Below, piece by piece: positions 15,852-23,268 of a DNA stretch of 28,815 bases. The notes below the pieces were generated by a model that saw nothing but the letters and a program-made list of their open reading frames with translations, had not been told where the DNA came from and made no database searches. The position numbers and the translations under genes were made by a program. This stretch comes from an uncultured Bacillota bacterium (GTDB taxonomy: Bacteria; Bacillota; Dehalobacteriia; UBA4068): NCBI GenBank assembly GCA_934271085.1, contig CAKQQU010000016.1, positions 1-28,815 on the forward strand, read 5' to 3'. The stretch's first letter is position 1; each line of letters opens with the position of its first letter.

Positions 15852-16868
15852 CTATTCATTATCAGTATCATGCTGGATGATAACGTTCGGCAAAGCATCA
15901 CTGCTTTTTTCCCGGCGGTTGCCGCCCCGTTTTTTATTGCGCCGGCGGCTGGTGACCACCACCCTGCGGTAAGGCTCCTCACCATGGCTGGTAGTCTCCA
16001 CTCTTTTATCGTTTTGCAGAGCTATATGGACGATGCGGCGCTCATGAGGATTCATAGGCTCCAGCTCCACCCGACGGCCGGTACGCACAGCCTTTTCCGC
16101 CATTTTATGAGCCAGGGCAGTCAGGGTCTGCTCGCGGCTTTCCCGGTATCCTTCCACATCGATGACTATACGCACATGGTCGCTGCGGCGTTTGTTTACA
16201 GCCAGATTCACCAGATATTGAATAGCGTTAAGGGTCTCGCCCCGGCGGCCGATCAGCAGACCAAGTTTTTCACCGCTGAGGATTATCCACAGTATTCCTT
16301 CCCTGATCTCCGTACGGTATTGGGGGGTCACGCCCATAGCGCTGAATATGGGCTCAGCAAAGCTGCGGGCAGCCTCAAAAACGGCTTTTTCCATCTCGCC
16401 TTCAGTAATATCGGTGGCATTGGATTCCCGGCGGGGCTGCTCTTTTTCAGACTGATCTTCTTTGATCCTGGGCCGTTCCTCCTGGCGATGATTATCCCGA
16501 TGCTCATTATGATCTTTCCGGGCAGGGCGGGGTGTACGCAGTTCCGGCTCGATAACTGACGCAGGATCGATCACCTGGATAGGTTTGATCTCAATATCTG
16601 CGGCAGCAGGCTTCTTTTCCCTTTTTTCCTTGCGGGTCTTTTTGGGACCGAAACCGCCGTTGCTCCTGGGTGCAGGTTTTTCCGCCACCTCCGGTTCATC
16701 CACTGAAATACGGACGCGGGCGTCTTTCTGACCCAGCCCCAGGAAACCTTTGGACCCCAGTTCCAAAATCTCCACTTCGACATTCTCGATACTTGTACCT
16801 GCTAAAGCGCAGGCAATATCAATGGCCTCATCTACGGTCTTACCGCTGGCCTCATAGGTTTTTATCAT
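15852..16868 (-). CDS. khpB: RNA-binding protein Jag/KhpB (Jag-N, KH and R3H domains)
   Basis: A 338-residue cytosolic RNA-binding protein which in other Gram-positive bacteria partners KhpA and affects cell elongation and division. Jag-N occupies about 1-55 (ASGKTVDEAID, GSKGFLGLGQKDARV). Residues 60-150 form a charged, low-complexity linker rich in Arg, Glu, Lys and Pro. The KH domain is at about 165-240, with its GRRG loop at 207-210 (LIGRRGETLNAIQYL). The R3H domain is at about 245-305 (PMNPHERRIVH). A basic tail ends the protein. The ATG at 16868 is chosen for the AAGGAGG just before it; an upstream in-frame start would add ten residues without support. It lies last in the yidC operon, the usual place. 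Confidence 0.94.
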   Translation of the reverse strand: MIKTYEASGKTVDEAIDIACALAGTSIENVEVEILELGSKGFLGLGQKDARVRISVDEPEVAEKPAPRSNGGFGPKKTRKEKREKKPAAADIEIKPIQVIDPASVIEPELRTPRPARKDHNEHRDNHRQEERPRIKEDQSEKEQPRRESNATDITEGEMEKAVFEAARSFAEPIFSAMGVTPQYRTEIREGILWIILSGEKLGLLIGRRGETLNAIQYLVNLAVNKRRSDHVRIVIDVEGYRESREQTLTALAHKMAEKAVRTGRRVELEPMNPHERRIVHIALQNDKRVETTSHGEEPYRRVVVTSRRRNKKRGGNRREKSSDALPNVIIQHDTDNE

Positions 16869-16975
16869 ATTATTTCCTCCTTGGCGGTTCCCTACCAACC
16901 TCCGCCAAAACGAAAAGCTCAGGATAAACCCAGGCTCTTTTCACTTTTCTGCCGGCATATGGCAGAACCAGGGTA

Positions 16976-18226
16976 TTATTCCTCTTTTTCGCCTGCTTGT
17001 TCTGAAGCTTCTTCAGCTGCTTCTGCAGGTTTTTCGGGTTCGCCGCTGTCAGAGGCAGTTTCGTCAGCAGCCTGCTTTGCGGCTTCAGCTTTCGCCGCCT
17101 TTTTCTTCTTGCGGCCAAAGCCCAGCATTTCCTTCATGTCAGAAGGAGCTGCAGGCACCCGCTGTGCCAGCTGGTATTCCCGGCGCAGGGCATCCACATC
17201 CTGCTCCACACTGTTGCCGTCCATAACGAGCAGCACCACTTCAGGCTCCACGGAATAGGGATGCAGTTTGACCCGTTTCTTTTCTACGATATAATCGTTA
17301 TCCTTGAGCCAGGTCTTGAACTTACGCTCTTCCTCCTGCTCGGGAGTAAGCTCCTCAGGCTCTTCCTCTTCCTCATGATGACCGCGGTTGCCGTGCTTAT
17401 CCTGCTCCTTACGGGGCTTGCCATTATAATAATTCTCCCTGGCGGCCTTACGAGCTGCTTTTCGCCGCTCTTCTTCCTCTTGCTTGGCCTTGCGGGCTGC
17501 TTCCAGCGCGGCGGTATCAATGCGTTTCCAGCGACGCAGCAGCGGATACATTATAGCTACGCCGATCAGAGCATAGAATATCCAGTAAAAAGCCATCAAT
17601 ACAGGGAAGCTGCGGACAAAGAAGAAGAACATCAAAGGAAAGGCGATAAGCATTATCTGCTGCTGCCTGTCCTTGATATTAGGAGTAGTCAGCCACTGCT
17701 GCAGGAAAGTTGCGGCGGCAGCGATGATCGGCAGCAACCAGGGATAAGGCGCGTCCTTAACGATAGCGGCCAGATTATCCCAGCACAGGAACTGGAAAGC
17801 ATCCGGATAAAGGGGATGCACGGAATTGCTGGCGCCGAAATTGCGGATAGAATCAAACAGCGCTATCAGAATAGGGAACTGGATCAGCATGGGCAGGCAG
17901 CCTGCCATGGGAGATGCTCCATGTTCCTTATAAAGCTTCATCGTTTCCATATTCATCCGTTGGGGATCATTGGCATAACGCCGTTTAATTTCATCCACCT
18001 CAGGAGCAAGCAGCTGCATCTTGCGGGTCGAGCGCATCTGCTTATTCATCATCGGCTGCAAAAGCAGCTTAATGATGAGCGTAAAAAGAAAGATCGCCAG
18101 AATATAACTGGGAATACCGATAGAATCTGTCAGCTGGTATAACCATTCTATGGAATTGGCAAAGAAATCCTTGATGGCCTGCCATATTCCTACGGCTGCC
18201 ATTATGGAACCTGCTTGAAAAATCAC
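16976..18226 (-). CDS. yidC: Membrane protein insertase YidC with long charged C-terminal extension
   Basis: A 416-residue Oxa1/YidC-family insertase that places membrane proteins, alone or with SecYEG. The Gram-positive-type core spans about residues 12-235, with membrane segments near 33-55, 110-130, 155-185 and 195-235. It includes LYKEHGASPMAGCLPMLIQFPI, the conserved hairpin region before the second helix of the core. The basic residue in the first core helix region (IIKLLLQPM) fits the hydrophilic groove. After the core, about 180 residues are highly charged: a Lys/Glu/Arg coiled-coil-like stretch, a small possibly folded segment (FKTWLKDNDYIVEKKRVKLHPY), and an Ala/Glu/Lys tail. Typical YidC tails in this group are short and basic. 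The start is GTG at 18226 because GGAGG lies eight bases upstream; the ATG at 18202 has none. Confidence 0.93.
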   Translation of the reverse strand: MIFQAGSIMAAVGIWQAIKDFFANSIEWLYQLTDSIGIPSYILAIFLFTLIIKLLLQPMMNKQMRSTRKMQLLAPEVDEIKRRYANDPQRMNMETMKLYKEHGASPMAGCLPMLIQFPILIALFDSIRNFGASNSVHPLYPDAFQFLCWDNLAAIVKDAPYPWLLPIIAAAATFLQQWLTTPNIKDRQQQIMLIAFPLMFFFFVRSFPVLMAFYWIFYALIGVAIMYPLLRRWKRIDTAALEAARKAKQEEEERRKAARKAARENYYNGKPRKEQDKHGNRGHHEEEEEPEELTPEQEEERKFKTWLKDNDYIVEKKRVKLHPYSVEPEVVLLVMDGNSVEQDVDALRREYQLAQRVPAAPSDMKEMLGFGRKKKKAAKAEAAKQAADETASDSGEPEKPAEAAEEASEQAGEKEE

Positions 18227-18330
18227 TATAAAATCCTCCGAATCATTCTTGCTTGGATAGCTGCCTGCATCCAGCAGCATTTCCTGATATCAGGCCCGGA
18301 CTATATTACGCCATGATGCCAAAGCGGATA

Positions 18331-18540
18331 TCAGGGAACAGGATCGTAGCCTCCTTCATGAAAAGGATGGCAGCGGCAAATGCGCTTTATCCCCATCCAT
18401 AGACCTTTAGCCGCTCCGTATCTGCTGATAGCTTCCAGCATATACTGAGAACAGGAAGGAATATAGATACAGCGGGGCGGCGTAAGCGGCGAGATATACT
18501 TTTGATAAATGCGGATCATGAAAAGCAGCGGTTTTTTCAT
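18331..18540 (-). CDS. yidD: Membrane protein insertion efficiency factor YidD
   Basis: A 69-residue protein of the YidD family, a small membrane-associated helper of membrane-protein insertion. It begins MKKPLLFMIRIYQKYISPL and contains the diagnostic CIYIPSCSQYMLEAI and the C-terminal HPFHEGGYDPVP. The ATG at 18540 gives the family's usual N-terminus. An upstream in-frame GTG (18594) overlapping the rnpA stop would add 18 atypical residues, although it sits at a GTGA junction. The ribosome binding site before the ATG is weak (AGCAGGTG). A GGGGA/TCCCC hairpin lies between rnpA and this gene. It lies in the conserved place between rnpA and yidC. Confidence 0.93.
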   Translation of the reverse strand: MKKPLLFMIRIYQKYISPLTPPRCIYIPSCSQYMLEAISRYGAAKGLWMGIKRICRCHPFHEGGYDPVP

Positions 18541-18590
18541 AATATAACACCTGCTTATCACTGTTGCTTTACCGGGGGAGAAACTTCCCC

Positions 18591-18920
18591 TCACTTGTCT
18601 GAGGCCAACAGTTTCAGCATAGCCCGGCGAATCTGATCAGAGCTTTTGCCCTTTGCACCGCAGCGGATAACAAATACATAATCATAACCGGCAGGAAAGC
18701 TGTCCAGCATTCCCGCAGCAGCGTGACGAAACACTCTGCGAGCCCGGTTACGTTCCACAGCCCCGCCCAGTTTTTTTGATGAGGAAAATCCTATACGTAT
18801 TCCCTCTCCCTGCCGTTTGCAGCGATAAAGCACAAATTCCCGGCAGGCTTTGGAGCGGCCTCTGGCATAAACTCTGGAAAAATCCCGTCTTTCCTTTAAA
18901 CGGTAGCAAACAGGCAGCAT
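18591..18920 (-). CDS. rnpA: Ribonuclease P protein component
   Basis: A 109-residue basic protein that binds the RNase P RNA and helps remove tRNA 5' leaders. It starts YRLKERRDFSRVYARG, the usual N-terminal substrate-leader-binding region, and carries the RNR motif GGAVERNRARRVFRHA at about 52-67. The C-terminal DYVFVIRCGAKGKSSDQI strand-helix fits the family. Length is normal (about 110-125). It directly follows rpmH in the same operon with only 5 bp between, so it depends on the rpmH promoter. Confidence 0.96.
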   Translation of the reverse strand: MLPVCYRLKERRDFSRVYARGRSKACREFVLYRCKRQGEGIRIGFSSSKKLGGAVERNRARRVFRHAAAGMLDSFPAGYDYVFVIRCGAKGKSSDQIRRAMLKLLASDK

Positions 18921-18925
18921 AATTA

Positions 18926-19063
18926 TTAGACTGTCAGGGTTTTTCTGCCTTTGGCGCGGCGGCGAGCCAAAACATTACGACCGCCTTTACTGCTCATGCG
19001 GGCCAAAAAGCCGTGTACGCTTTTATGCACTCTTTTTTTGGGTTGATACGTTCTTTTAACCAT
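18926..19063 (-). CDS. rpmH: 50S ribosomal protein L34
   Basis: A 45-residue very basic protein. Translation of the minus strand gives MVKRTYQPKKRVHKSVHGF, then ARMSSKGGRNVLARRRAKG and a final RKTLTV. The KRTYQP start and GGRNVLARRRAKGR core are diagnostic of L34. It is the first gene of the operon, with GGAGG upstream of the ATG and a consensus promoter at 19134-19162. L34 sits in the large subunit and is usually found next to dnaA. Confidence 0.98.
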   Translation of the reverse strand: MVKRTYQPKKRVHKSVHGFLARMSSKGGRNVLARRRAKGRKTLTV

Positions 19064-19087
19064 GATAAATTATTCCTCCAATTTTTC

Positions 19088-19114
19088 AGGGGAATGACCT
19101 AGTCATAATCCCCT
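19088..19114 (-). promoter_or_regulatory. Hairpin in the rpmH leader
   Basis: AGGGGA (19088-19093) pairs with TCCCCT (19109-19114) around an inner ATGAC/GTCAT stem with loop CTA. It lies between the promoter and the ribosome binding site of rpmH, so it could regulate or protect the transcript. No ligand class is recognised. Confidence 0.5.
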
Positions 19115-19133
19115 AATTTACATTAACAGAAAA

Positions 19134-19162
19134 ATTATATCCTAACCGGCTCCCTGTGTCAA
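19134..19162 (-). promoter_or_regulatory. Consensus promoter of the rpmH operon
   Basis: Minus-strand TTGACA (19157-19162), a 17-bp spacer and TATAAT (19134-19139): a full match to the sigma-A consensus, as expected for a ribosomal protein operon. Confidence 0.95.
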
Positions 19163-19163
19163 T

Positions 19164-19305
19164 GCAAATCTACTGTTGTCTGTGGATAACTCCCGGTTTT
19201 TTCTGCCAAATCTTCCTGCCGGAAATAAATTTGCCTTGAAAATGTGGATAACTTTTGTTATTATAGTGATTGTTATAGTGATTAACCAATTCTATCCACA
19301 ACAGT
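19164..19305. other. Probable chromosomal replication origin (oriC)
   Basis: Two perfect DnaA boxes, both reading TGTGGATAA, lie at 19181-19189 and 19243-19251. A one-mismatch box, CTATCCACA, lies in the opposite orientation at 19292-19300. Between the second and third box is AT-rich DNA containing TTATAGTGAT twice (19261-19270 and 19273-19282), a candidate unwinding element. The region sits in the dnaA/rpmH intergenic space, and gene direction switches here. Few boxes are present, so the origin may extend elsewhere. Confidence 0.75.
19236..19264 (+). promoter_or_regulatory. dnaA promoter overlapping a DnaA box
   Basis: TTGAAA (19236-19241), a 17-bp spacer and TATTAT (19259-19264). A perfect DnaA box (19243-19251) lies inside the spacer, so DnaA would occlude its own promoter, as is known for autoregulated dnaA genes. 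Confidence 0.7.
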
Positions 19306-19356
19306 TTAAAATTCAGGAAACGGCGGGCCTGTCGCATGGCCGGGAGGAAAGTAACC

Positions 19357-20688
19357 GTGGAGCAATTTTGGCAGCAAGCACTAGTGTTGATCAAGGATCA
19401 GATAAAGGAAACCAGCTTTGAGCAATGGTTTCGTTCCGATACCATCCGCAAGGTGGTACGCCAGGGCGGCAATATTTATATTTGTGTAAGCGATGTCTAT
19501 GCCAAAACAGCTATAGAGCATCTTTATCTGGAGCTGCTGGAACGGGCTCTCAGCGATGTATTGGGCGAGCAGGTCTCTCCCGTGATCGTTGATATTTCCA
19601 ATGAGACCATACCCCAGATACAGCAGAAAAACGATATCTCCGCAGCCCTCAGCGCCCAACGCCCCTACTTCAACCCCCGTTATACCTTTGATTCATTTGT
19701 GGTGGGCAGCTCCAACCGTTTTGCCCATGCGGCAGCCATGGCTGTTGCCGAAAGTCCCAGCCGCACCTATAATCCTCTTTTCATCTATGGCGGCAGCGGT
19801 CTGGGCAAAACCCATCTTATGCATGCCATCGGCCAATCGGTACTGGCCAAATCTCCTGCCAAAAAGGTGGTTTATGTCAGCGCCGAGGTTTTTACAAACG
19901 AGTTCATCTCCTCCGTGCGGGAATCCCGTCTTGACGCCTTTAAGACCCGCTACCGCACAACGGATATACTGCTTATCGATGATATCCAGTTTTTGGCTGG
20001 CAAAGCCAGTACCCAGGAGGAGTTCTTCCATACCTTTAATGCGCTGCATGATGCAGGACGTCAGATAGTCATCAGTTCCGACCGCCTGCCCAAAGAACTT
20101 AACCCCCTGGAAGAACGCCTGATTTCCCGCTTTGAGTGGGGACTTATCACCGATATCCAGCCGCCGGATTGGGAGACCCGCTGCGCTATTTTGCAGCGCA
20201 AGGCTTTATCCGATAATATAGAAGTAGATAACGAAGTCATCAGTCTGATCGCGGATAAGGTCAAATCCAATATCCGTGAGCTGGAAGGAGCCTTAAACAA
20301 AGTAATGTATGCCTGCCAGCTTAATCATGTGCGCAAAGCGGATATGGCTCTCGCTCAGGAAGTATTACAGGATATCCTGGCTCAGGAAGCACCGCCCAAG
20401 CTTACCATCAGTCTGGTGCAGAAAGTTGTTGCCGACTATTATCAGATCAATGTTGACGATCTTAAAGGCAAAAAGAAAGACCGCTATATCACTCATCCCC
20501 GGCAAATGGCCATGTATTTCTGCCGGGAGCTGGTGGGAGCCACCACTCCCCAGATAGGCCGGGATTTCGGCGGAAGGGATCATACCACGGTTATGTATGC
20601 CTGCGAAAAGATCGGCAGTTCCCGCAAAACCGACCCTAATCTGGATAATACCATTCAGGAGATCGAAAGAAAGCTGCTTTGTAAATAA
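19357..20688 (+). CDS. dnaA: Chromosomal replication initiator protein DnaA
   Basis: A 443-residue AAA+ protein that binds DnaA boxes and opens the origin. Domain I is at about 1-80 (EQFWQQALVLIKDQIKETSF) and a short linker domain II at about 80-105. Domain III has Walker A GGSGLGKTH near 145-153 and Walker B LLIDDIQFLAGK. Domain IV carries the DNA-binding signature GGRDHTTVMYAC near the C-terminus. The start is placed at GTG 19357 because GGGAGG lies nine bases before it; an in-frame ATG at 19336 would include that ribosome binding site in the coding region and has none of its own. A terminator follows at once and dnaN is not downstream, which is unusual for Bacillota. Confidence 0.97.
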   Translation: MEQFWQQALVLIKDQIKETSFEQWFRSDTIRKVVRQGGNIYICVSDVYAKTAIEHLYLELLERALSDVLGEQVSPVIVDISNETIPQIQQKNDISAALSAQRPYFNPRYTFDSFVVGSSNRFAHAAAMAVAESPSRTYNPLFIYGGSGLGKTHLMHAIGQSVLAKSPAKKVVYVSAEVFTNEFISSVRESRLDAFKTRYRTTDILLIDDIQFLAGKASTQEEFFHTFNALHDAGRQIVISSDRLPKELNPLEERLISRFEWGLITDIQPPDWETRCAILQRKALSDNIEVDNEVISLIADKVKSNIRELEGALNKVMYACQLNHVRKADMALAQEVLQDILAQEAPPKLTISLVQKVVADYYQINVDDLKGKKKDRYITHPRQMAMYFCRELVGATTPQIGRDFGGRDHTTVMYACEKIGSSRKTDPNLDNTIQEIERKLLCK

Positions 20689-20728
20689 AAACAGCCTACC
20701 TTATAATATATTATAAATAATCCTACAT

Positions 20729-20760
20729 AAAAACGGCCGGCATAAAGTGCGGCCGTTTTT
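20729..20760. terminator. Terminator after dnaA, probably bidirectional
   Basis: An 11-bp stem AAAAACGGCCG (20729-20739) with its complement (20750-20760) around a 10-base loop. T-runs on both sides suit dnaA from the left and the broken EamA gene from the right. Confidence 0.88.
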
Positions 20761-20806
20761 ATAATGCCACTATACGCCTTGCCTGGAGAAAATCAACTTC
20801 CGCCGT

Positions 20807-21220
20807 TTAAAACAGCATCAGCAGGGTGCCGGCCACTATCAGCGCCCGCCCTGCCCCTGCCCGGAGGCTGAGCCTTTCCTTGAAAACGATGGCCGAGAAG
20901 GCTATGGTAACCAATATGCTCAGCTTATCTACGGGCATGACCACGCTGGCAGGCCCCAGCTGCAGGGCCCGGAAATAGCATAGCCAGCTTGCCCCGGTAG
21001 CCAGGCCGCTGAGTATCAAAAACAGTCAGCTTCGTCCATCGATACTGCCAATAGTGCTGCCGGAGCCTACAATAAGCACCATCAGCCAGGCTACGGCCAA
21101 TACCACAATAGTGCGGATAGCGGTAGCCACATCCGAATCAGTCTGCCGGATACCGCACTTGGCCAAAATAGCGGTAATTCCGGCAAAAAAGGCCGAGCCA
21201 AAAGCCAGCAATATCCACAT
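20807..21220 (-). pseudogene. EamA-family (DMT) transporter gene interrupted by an in-frame TGA
   Basis: The frame from ATG 21220, preceded by GGGAGG, encodes MWILLAFGSAFFAGITAILAK, then a run to GSIDGRS, where TGA occurs at 21026-21028. The same frame continues without shift as LFLILSGLATGASWLCYFRA and ends at 20807. Joined, it gives about 137 residues, the full size of the short single-EamA proteins with four to five membrane segments. The stop falls in the short segment before LFLILSGLATG, where relatives, as I recall, often have Trp; TGG to TGA would explain it. A TTG just after the stop could allow a 70-residue fragment. Genes around use TGA as a real stop, so recoding is unlikely. Substrate unknown. 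Confidence 0.8.
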
Positions 21221-21430
21221 AATATTTCCTCCCGTCCGGAGAACAGCTATCTTGATACGGCAGCAGTCAACTGAAAATTCAGCACCGGCACAGTCTCCCC
21301 TTGCCCGGACGCTGATTAACGCCCATGCCGGCCCAGGAAGACCCACCTTTTTCGTCAATCCCTTCTTAGCACAGCCACTGCCTTTTCCCAACACTTTTCA
21401 TTATTCAATGCGGAAAATTGGTACTACCTA
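21221..21430. other. Intergenic region upstream of the EamA pseudogene, no gene seen
   Basis: The 315-bp gap between the divergent EamA and MATE genes holds the MATE promoter on its right side. In the left 200 bp I see no gene and no riboswitch class I know, although the GC-rich part (21285-21350) has several short complementary blocks and would be the leader of the EamA transcript. Confidence 0.4.
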
Positions 21431-21459
21431 TTGACTATAAATCCTGCCTCATATATAAT
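21431..21459 (+). promoter_or_regulatory. Promoter of the MATE exporter gene
   Basis: TTGACT (21431-21436), a 17-bp spacer and TATAAT (21454-21459), about 75 bp upstream of the start codon. Confidence 0.85.
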
Positions 21460-21535
21460 AAGCACTTGTATATAAGCCTGTCAGAAGTCCCGGTATCTAA
21501 TAAATTCCCTCTGAAATACATATGGAGAGGTTAAA

Positions 21536-22921
21536 ATGTTAAAAAAAGAAGTGCTTTTCGGCGACAGGGCCTTTTATAAAATGGTGCTGGCCATCGCCGT
21601 ACCTATCATGGTGCAGAACGGCATTACCAATTTTGTTAATCTGCTGGATAATGTAATGGTGGGCATGATAGGCACAGACCAGATGTCAGCCGTAGCCATT
21701 GTTAATCAATTGATATTTGTCTATAACCTGTGCATCTTCGGCGGCGTATCCGGCGCAGGTATTTTTACAGCCCAGTATTACGGCCAGGCCAACCACGAGG
21801 GTGTGCGGGATACCATGCGTTTCAAGATAATCATGGTATCCATAATTACCTTGGCCGCTATCCTGATAGCCACATTTTGGGGAGATAAACTGATATCCCT
21901 TTATTTGCAGGGCGAAGGCACGGCGGAAAGTATTGCCGCCACGGCTCATTACGCCTCCCAATATCTGGTAATAATCCTTTGCGGACTGCCGTTTTTCATG
22001 ATGACCCAGGCCTATGCCAGCACGCTCAAAGAATGCGGCCAGCCCCTGCTGCCTATGAAAGCAGGCATTATCGCCGTGCTGGTAAACCTGGGGCTGAACT
22101 ATATACTTATCTTTGGCAAGCTGGGCTTTCCTGCTCTGGGAGTAGAAGGCGCTGCCATTGCCACCACTGCCTCCAGGGTTGTAGAACTGTTTATTATCAT
22201 AATGGGAACTCATCGCCATCCCCAACGCAATCCTTTTGTTAAAGGACTGTACCGCACCCTGAAAGTCCCCCGGGAACTGATTAGGCGCATTATGCGCAAA
22301 GGGATGCCTCTGCTGGTAAACGAGACCTGCTGGGGAGCTGGTATGGCCATGCTTACCAAATGCTTTTCCATCAGGGCGCTGTATGTTGTGGCTGCCCTGA
22401 ATATCTGCAATACCCTGGCCAATTTGTTCAATATAGTGCTGCTGGCCATGGGCGAGGCTGTAGCTATTATTGTAGGACAATTGCTGGGCGCAGATAAAAT
22501 GGAGGAAGCCCGCCGTACTTCCACCAGGATCATTGTATTTTCCGTATTGCTCAGCAGCGCTGCAGTCCTCCTTATGATACCCACCGCGTTTTTCTTTCCC
22601 CAGGTATACAATACTACTGCGCAGATACGGGAGCTGGCTACTGTACTAATCATTATCACTGCCTGCTATTTGCCGTTCAACGCCCTGCTCAACGCCTTGT
22701 ATTTCACCCTGCGCTCTGGCGGTAAGACCATTATCGCTTTCCTGTTCGACAGCGTTTTCCTCTGGACCGTCAGCGTCACCCTCTCCTATTGCCTGTGTAA
22801 ATTTACGGCCATTCCCGTACCCTGGTGTTATACTATCATGCTGCTGGCAGACAGCATCAAGATCACCATCGGCATCATCCTGGTCAAAAAAGGCGTCTGG
22901 CTGCAAAATATTGTTGACTGA
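21536..22921 (+). CDS. MATE family multidrug/Na+ or H+ antiporter
   Basis: A 461-residue integral membrane protein with about twelve hydrophobic segments in two homologous halves, the standard MATE size. The opening AFYKMVLAIAVPIMVQNGIT, followed by LLDNVMVGMIGTDQMSAVAI, is typical of the NorM/DinF-related group, and AYASTLKECGQPLLPMKAGI matches the family's R..GQ..P pattern region. Such proteins export cationic drugs or metabolites in exchange for Na+ or H+. GGAGAGG precedes the ATG. It is transcribed alone between its own promoter and a strong terminator. Substrate not predictable. Confidence 0.92.
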   Translation: MLKKEVLFGDRAFYKMVLAIAVPIMVQNGITNFVNLLDNVMVGMIGTDQMSAVAIVNQLIFVYNLCIFGGVSGAGIFTAQYYGQANHEGVRDTMRFKIIMVSIITLAAILIATFWGDKLISLYLQGEGTAESIAATAHYASQYLVIILCGLPFFMMTQAYASTLKECGQPLLPMKAGIIAVLVNLGLNYILIFGKLGFPALGVEGAAIATTASRVVELFIIIMGTHRHPQRNPFVKGLYRTLKVPRELIRRIMRKGMPLLVNETCWGAGMAMLTKCFSIRALYVVAALNICNTLANLFNIVLLAMGEAVAIIVGQLLGADKMEEARRTSTRIIVFSVLLSSAAVLLMIPTAFFFPQVYNTTAQIRELATVLIIITACYLPFNALLNALYFTLRSGGKTIIAFLFDSVFLWTVSVTLSYCLCKFTAIPVPWCYTIMLLADSIKITIGIILVKKGVWLQNIVD

Positions 22922-22941
22922 GACCCAATATCAATCGGCTG

Positions 22942-22986
22942 AAAAGCCTCTGTATCAGACTATATCCTGATACAGAGGCTTTTTCT
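22942..22986 (+). terminator. Strong terminator after the MATE gene
   Basis: A 17-bp perfect stem (22942-22958 with 22967-22983) around an 8-base loop, followed by TTTCTTT. The A-run at the stem base may let it work in both directions. Confidence 0.95.
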
Positions 22987-23141
22987 TTATTAAAAGAAAG
23001 CCTTAAATATCCGTTACAGCCGGAAAAAGAAACATATAATTATATAAAAAAACTCGTACTCATTAAAGGCAGCTTCTTCTTAAATTTTATTTATAGATAA
23101 AATCAATAAATAACATAATTAATTGCAATATCCAATAATTA

Positions 23142-23170
23142 TTGTCACAAATATGGACAAAGGTTAAAAT
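23142..23170 (+). promoter_or_regulatory. Likely promoter of the CoA-activase gene
   Basis: TTGTCA (23142-23147), a 17-bp spacer and TAAAAT (23165-23170), about 100 bp upstream of the start. The rest of the 22987-23141 stretch is very AT-rich and shows no gene. Confidence 0.6.
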
Positions 23171-23189
23171 ATAATGAATAAAGCAAACA

Positions 23190-23223
23190 GTTATAATAAT
23201 TTAATCTTTTAAATTATTATAAC
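23190..23223. repeat. Perfect 15-bp AT-rich inverted repeat upstream of the activase gene
   Basis: GTTATAATAATTTAA (23190-23204), TCTT, then its exact complement (23209-23223). It starts about 13 bp after the predicted transcription start, so it is either an operator that blocks the promoter or a leader hairpin. The stem is almost only A-T and has no following U-run, so a terminator is unlikely. Confidence 0.75.
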
Positions 23224-23268
23224 TAAAGCCTGTCAGCAAAGACCCTTAACATCAACCAAGAGGATACT

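Noticed and set aside
19336..19356. ATG start for dnaA
   Set aside because: No ribosome binding site precedes it, while GGGAGG is correctly spaced for GTG 19357.
21026..21028. TGA read as Trp or selenocysteine
   Set aside because: Trp is encoded by TGG elsewhere, genes nearby end in TGA, and no SECIS-like need is evident in a small transporter.
21221..21430. Guanidine or Mn2+ (yybP-ykoY) riboswitch before the EamA gene
   Set aside because: Some GC-rich segments looked suggestive, but the conserved core sequences of either class are not present.
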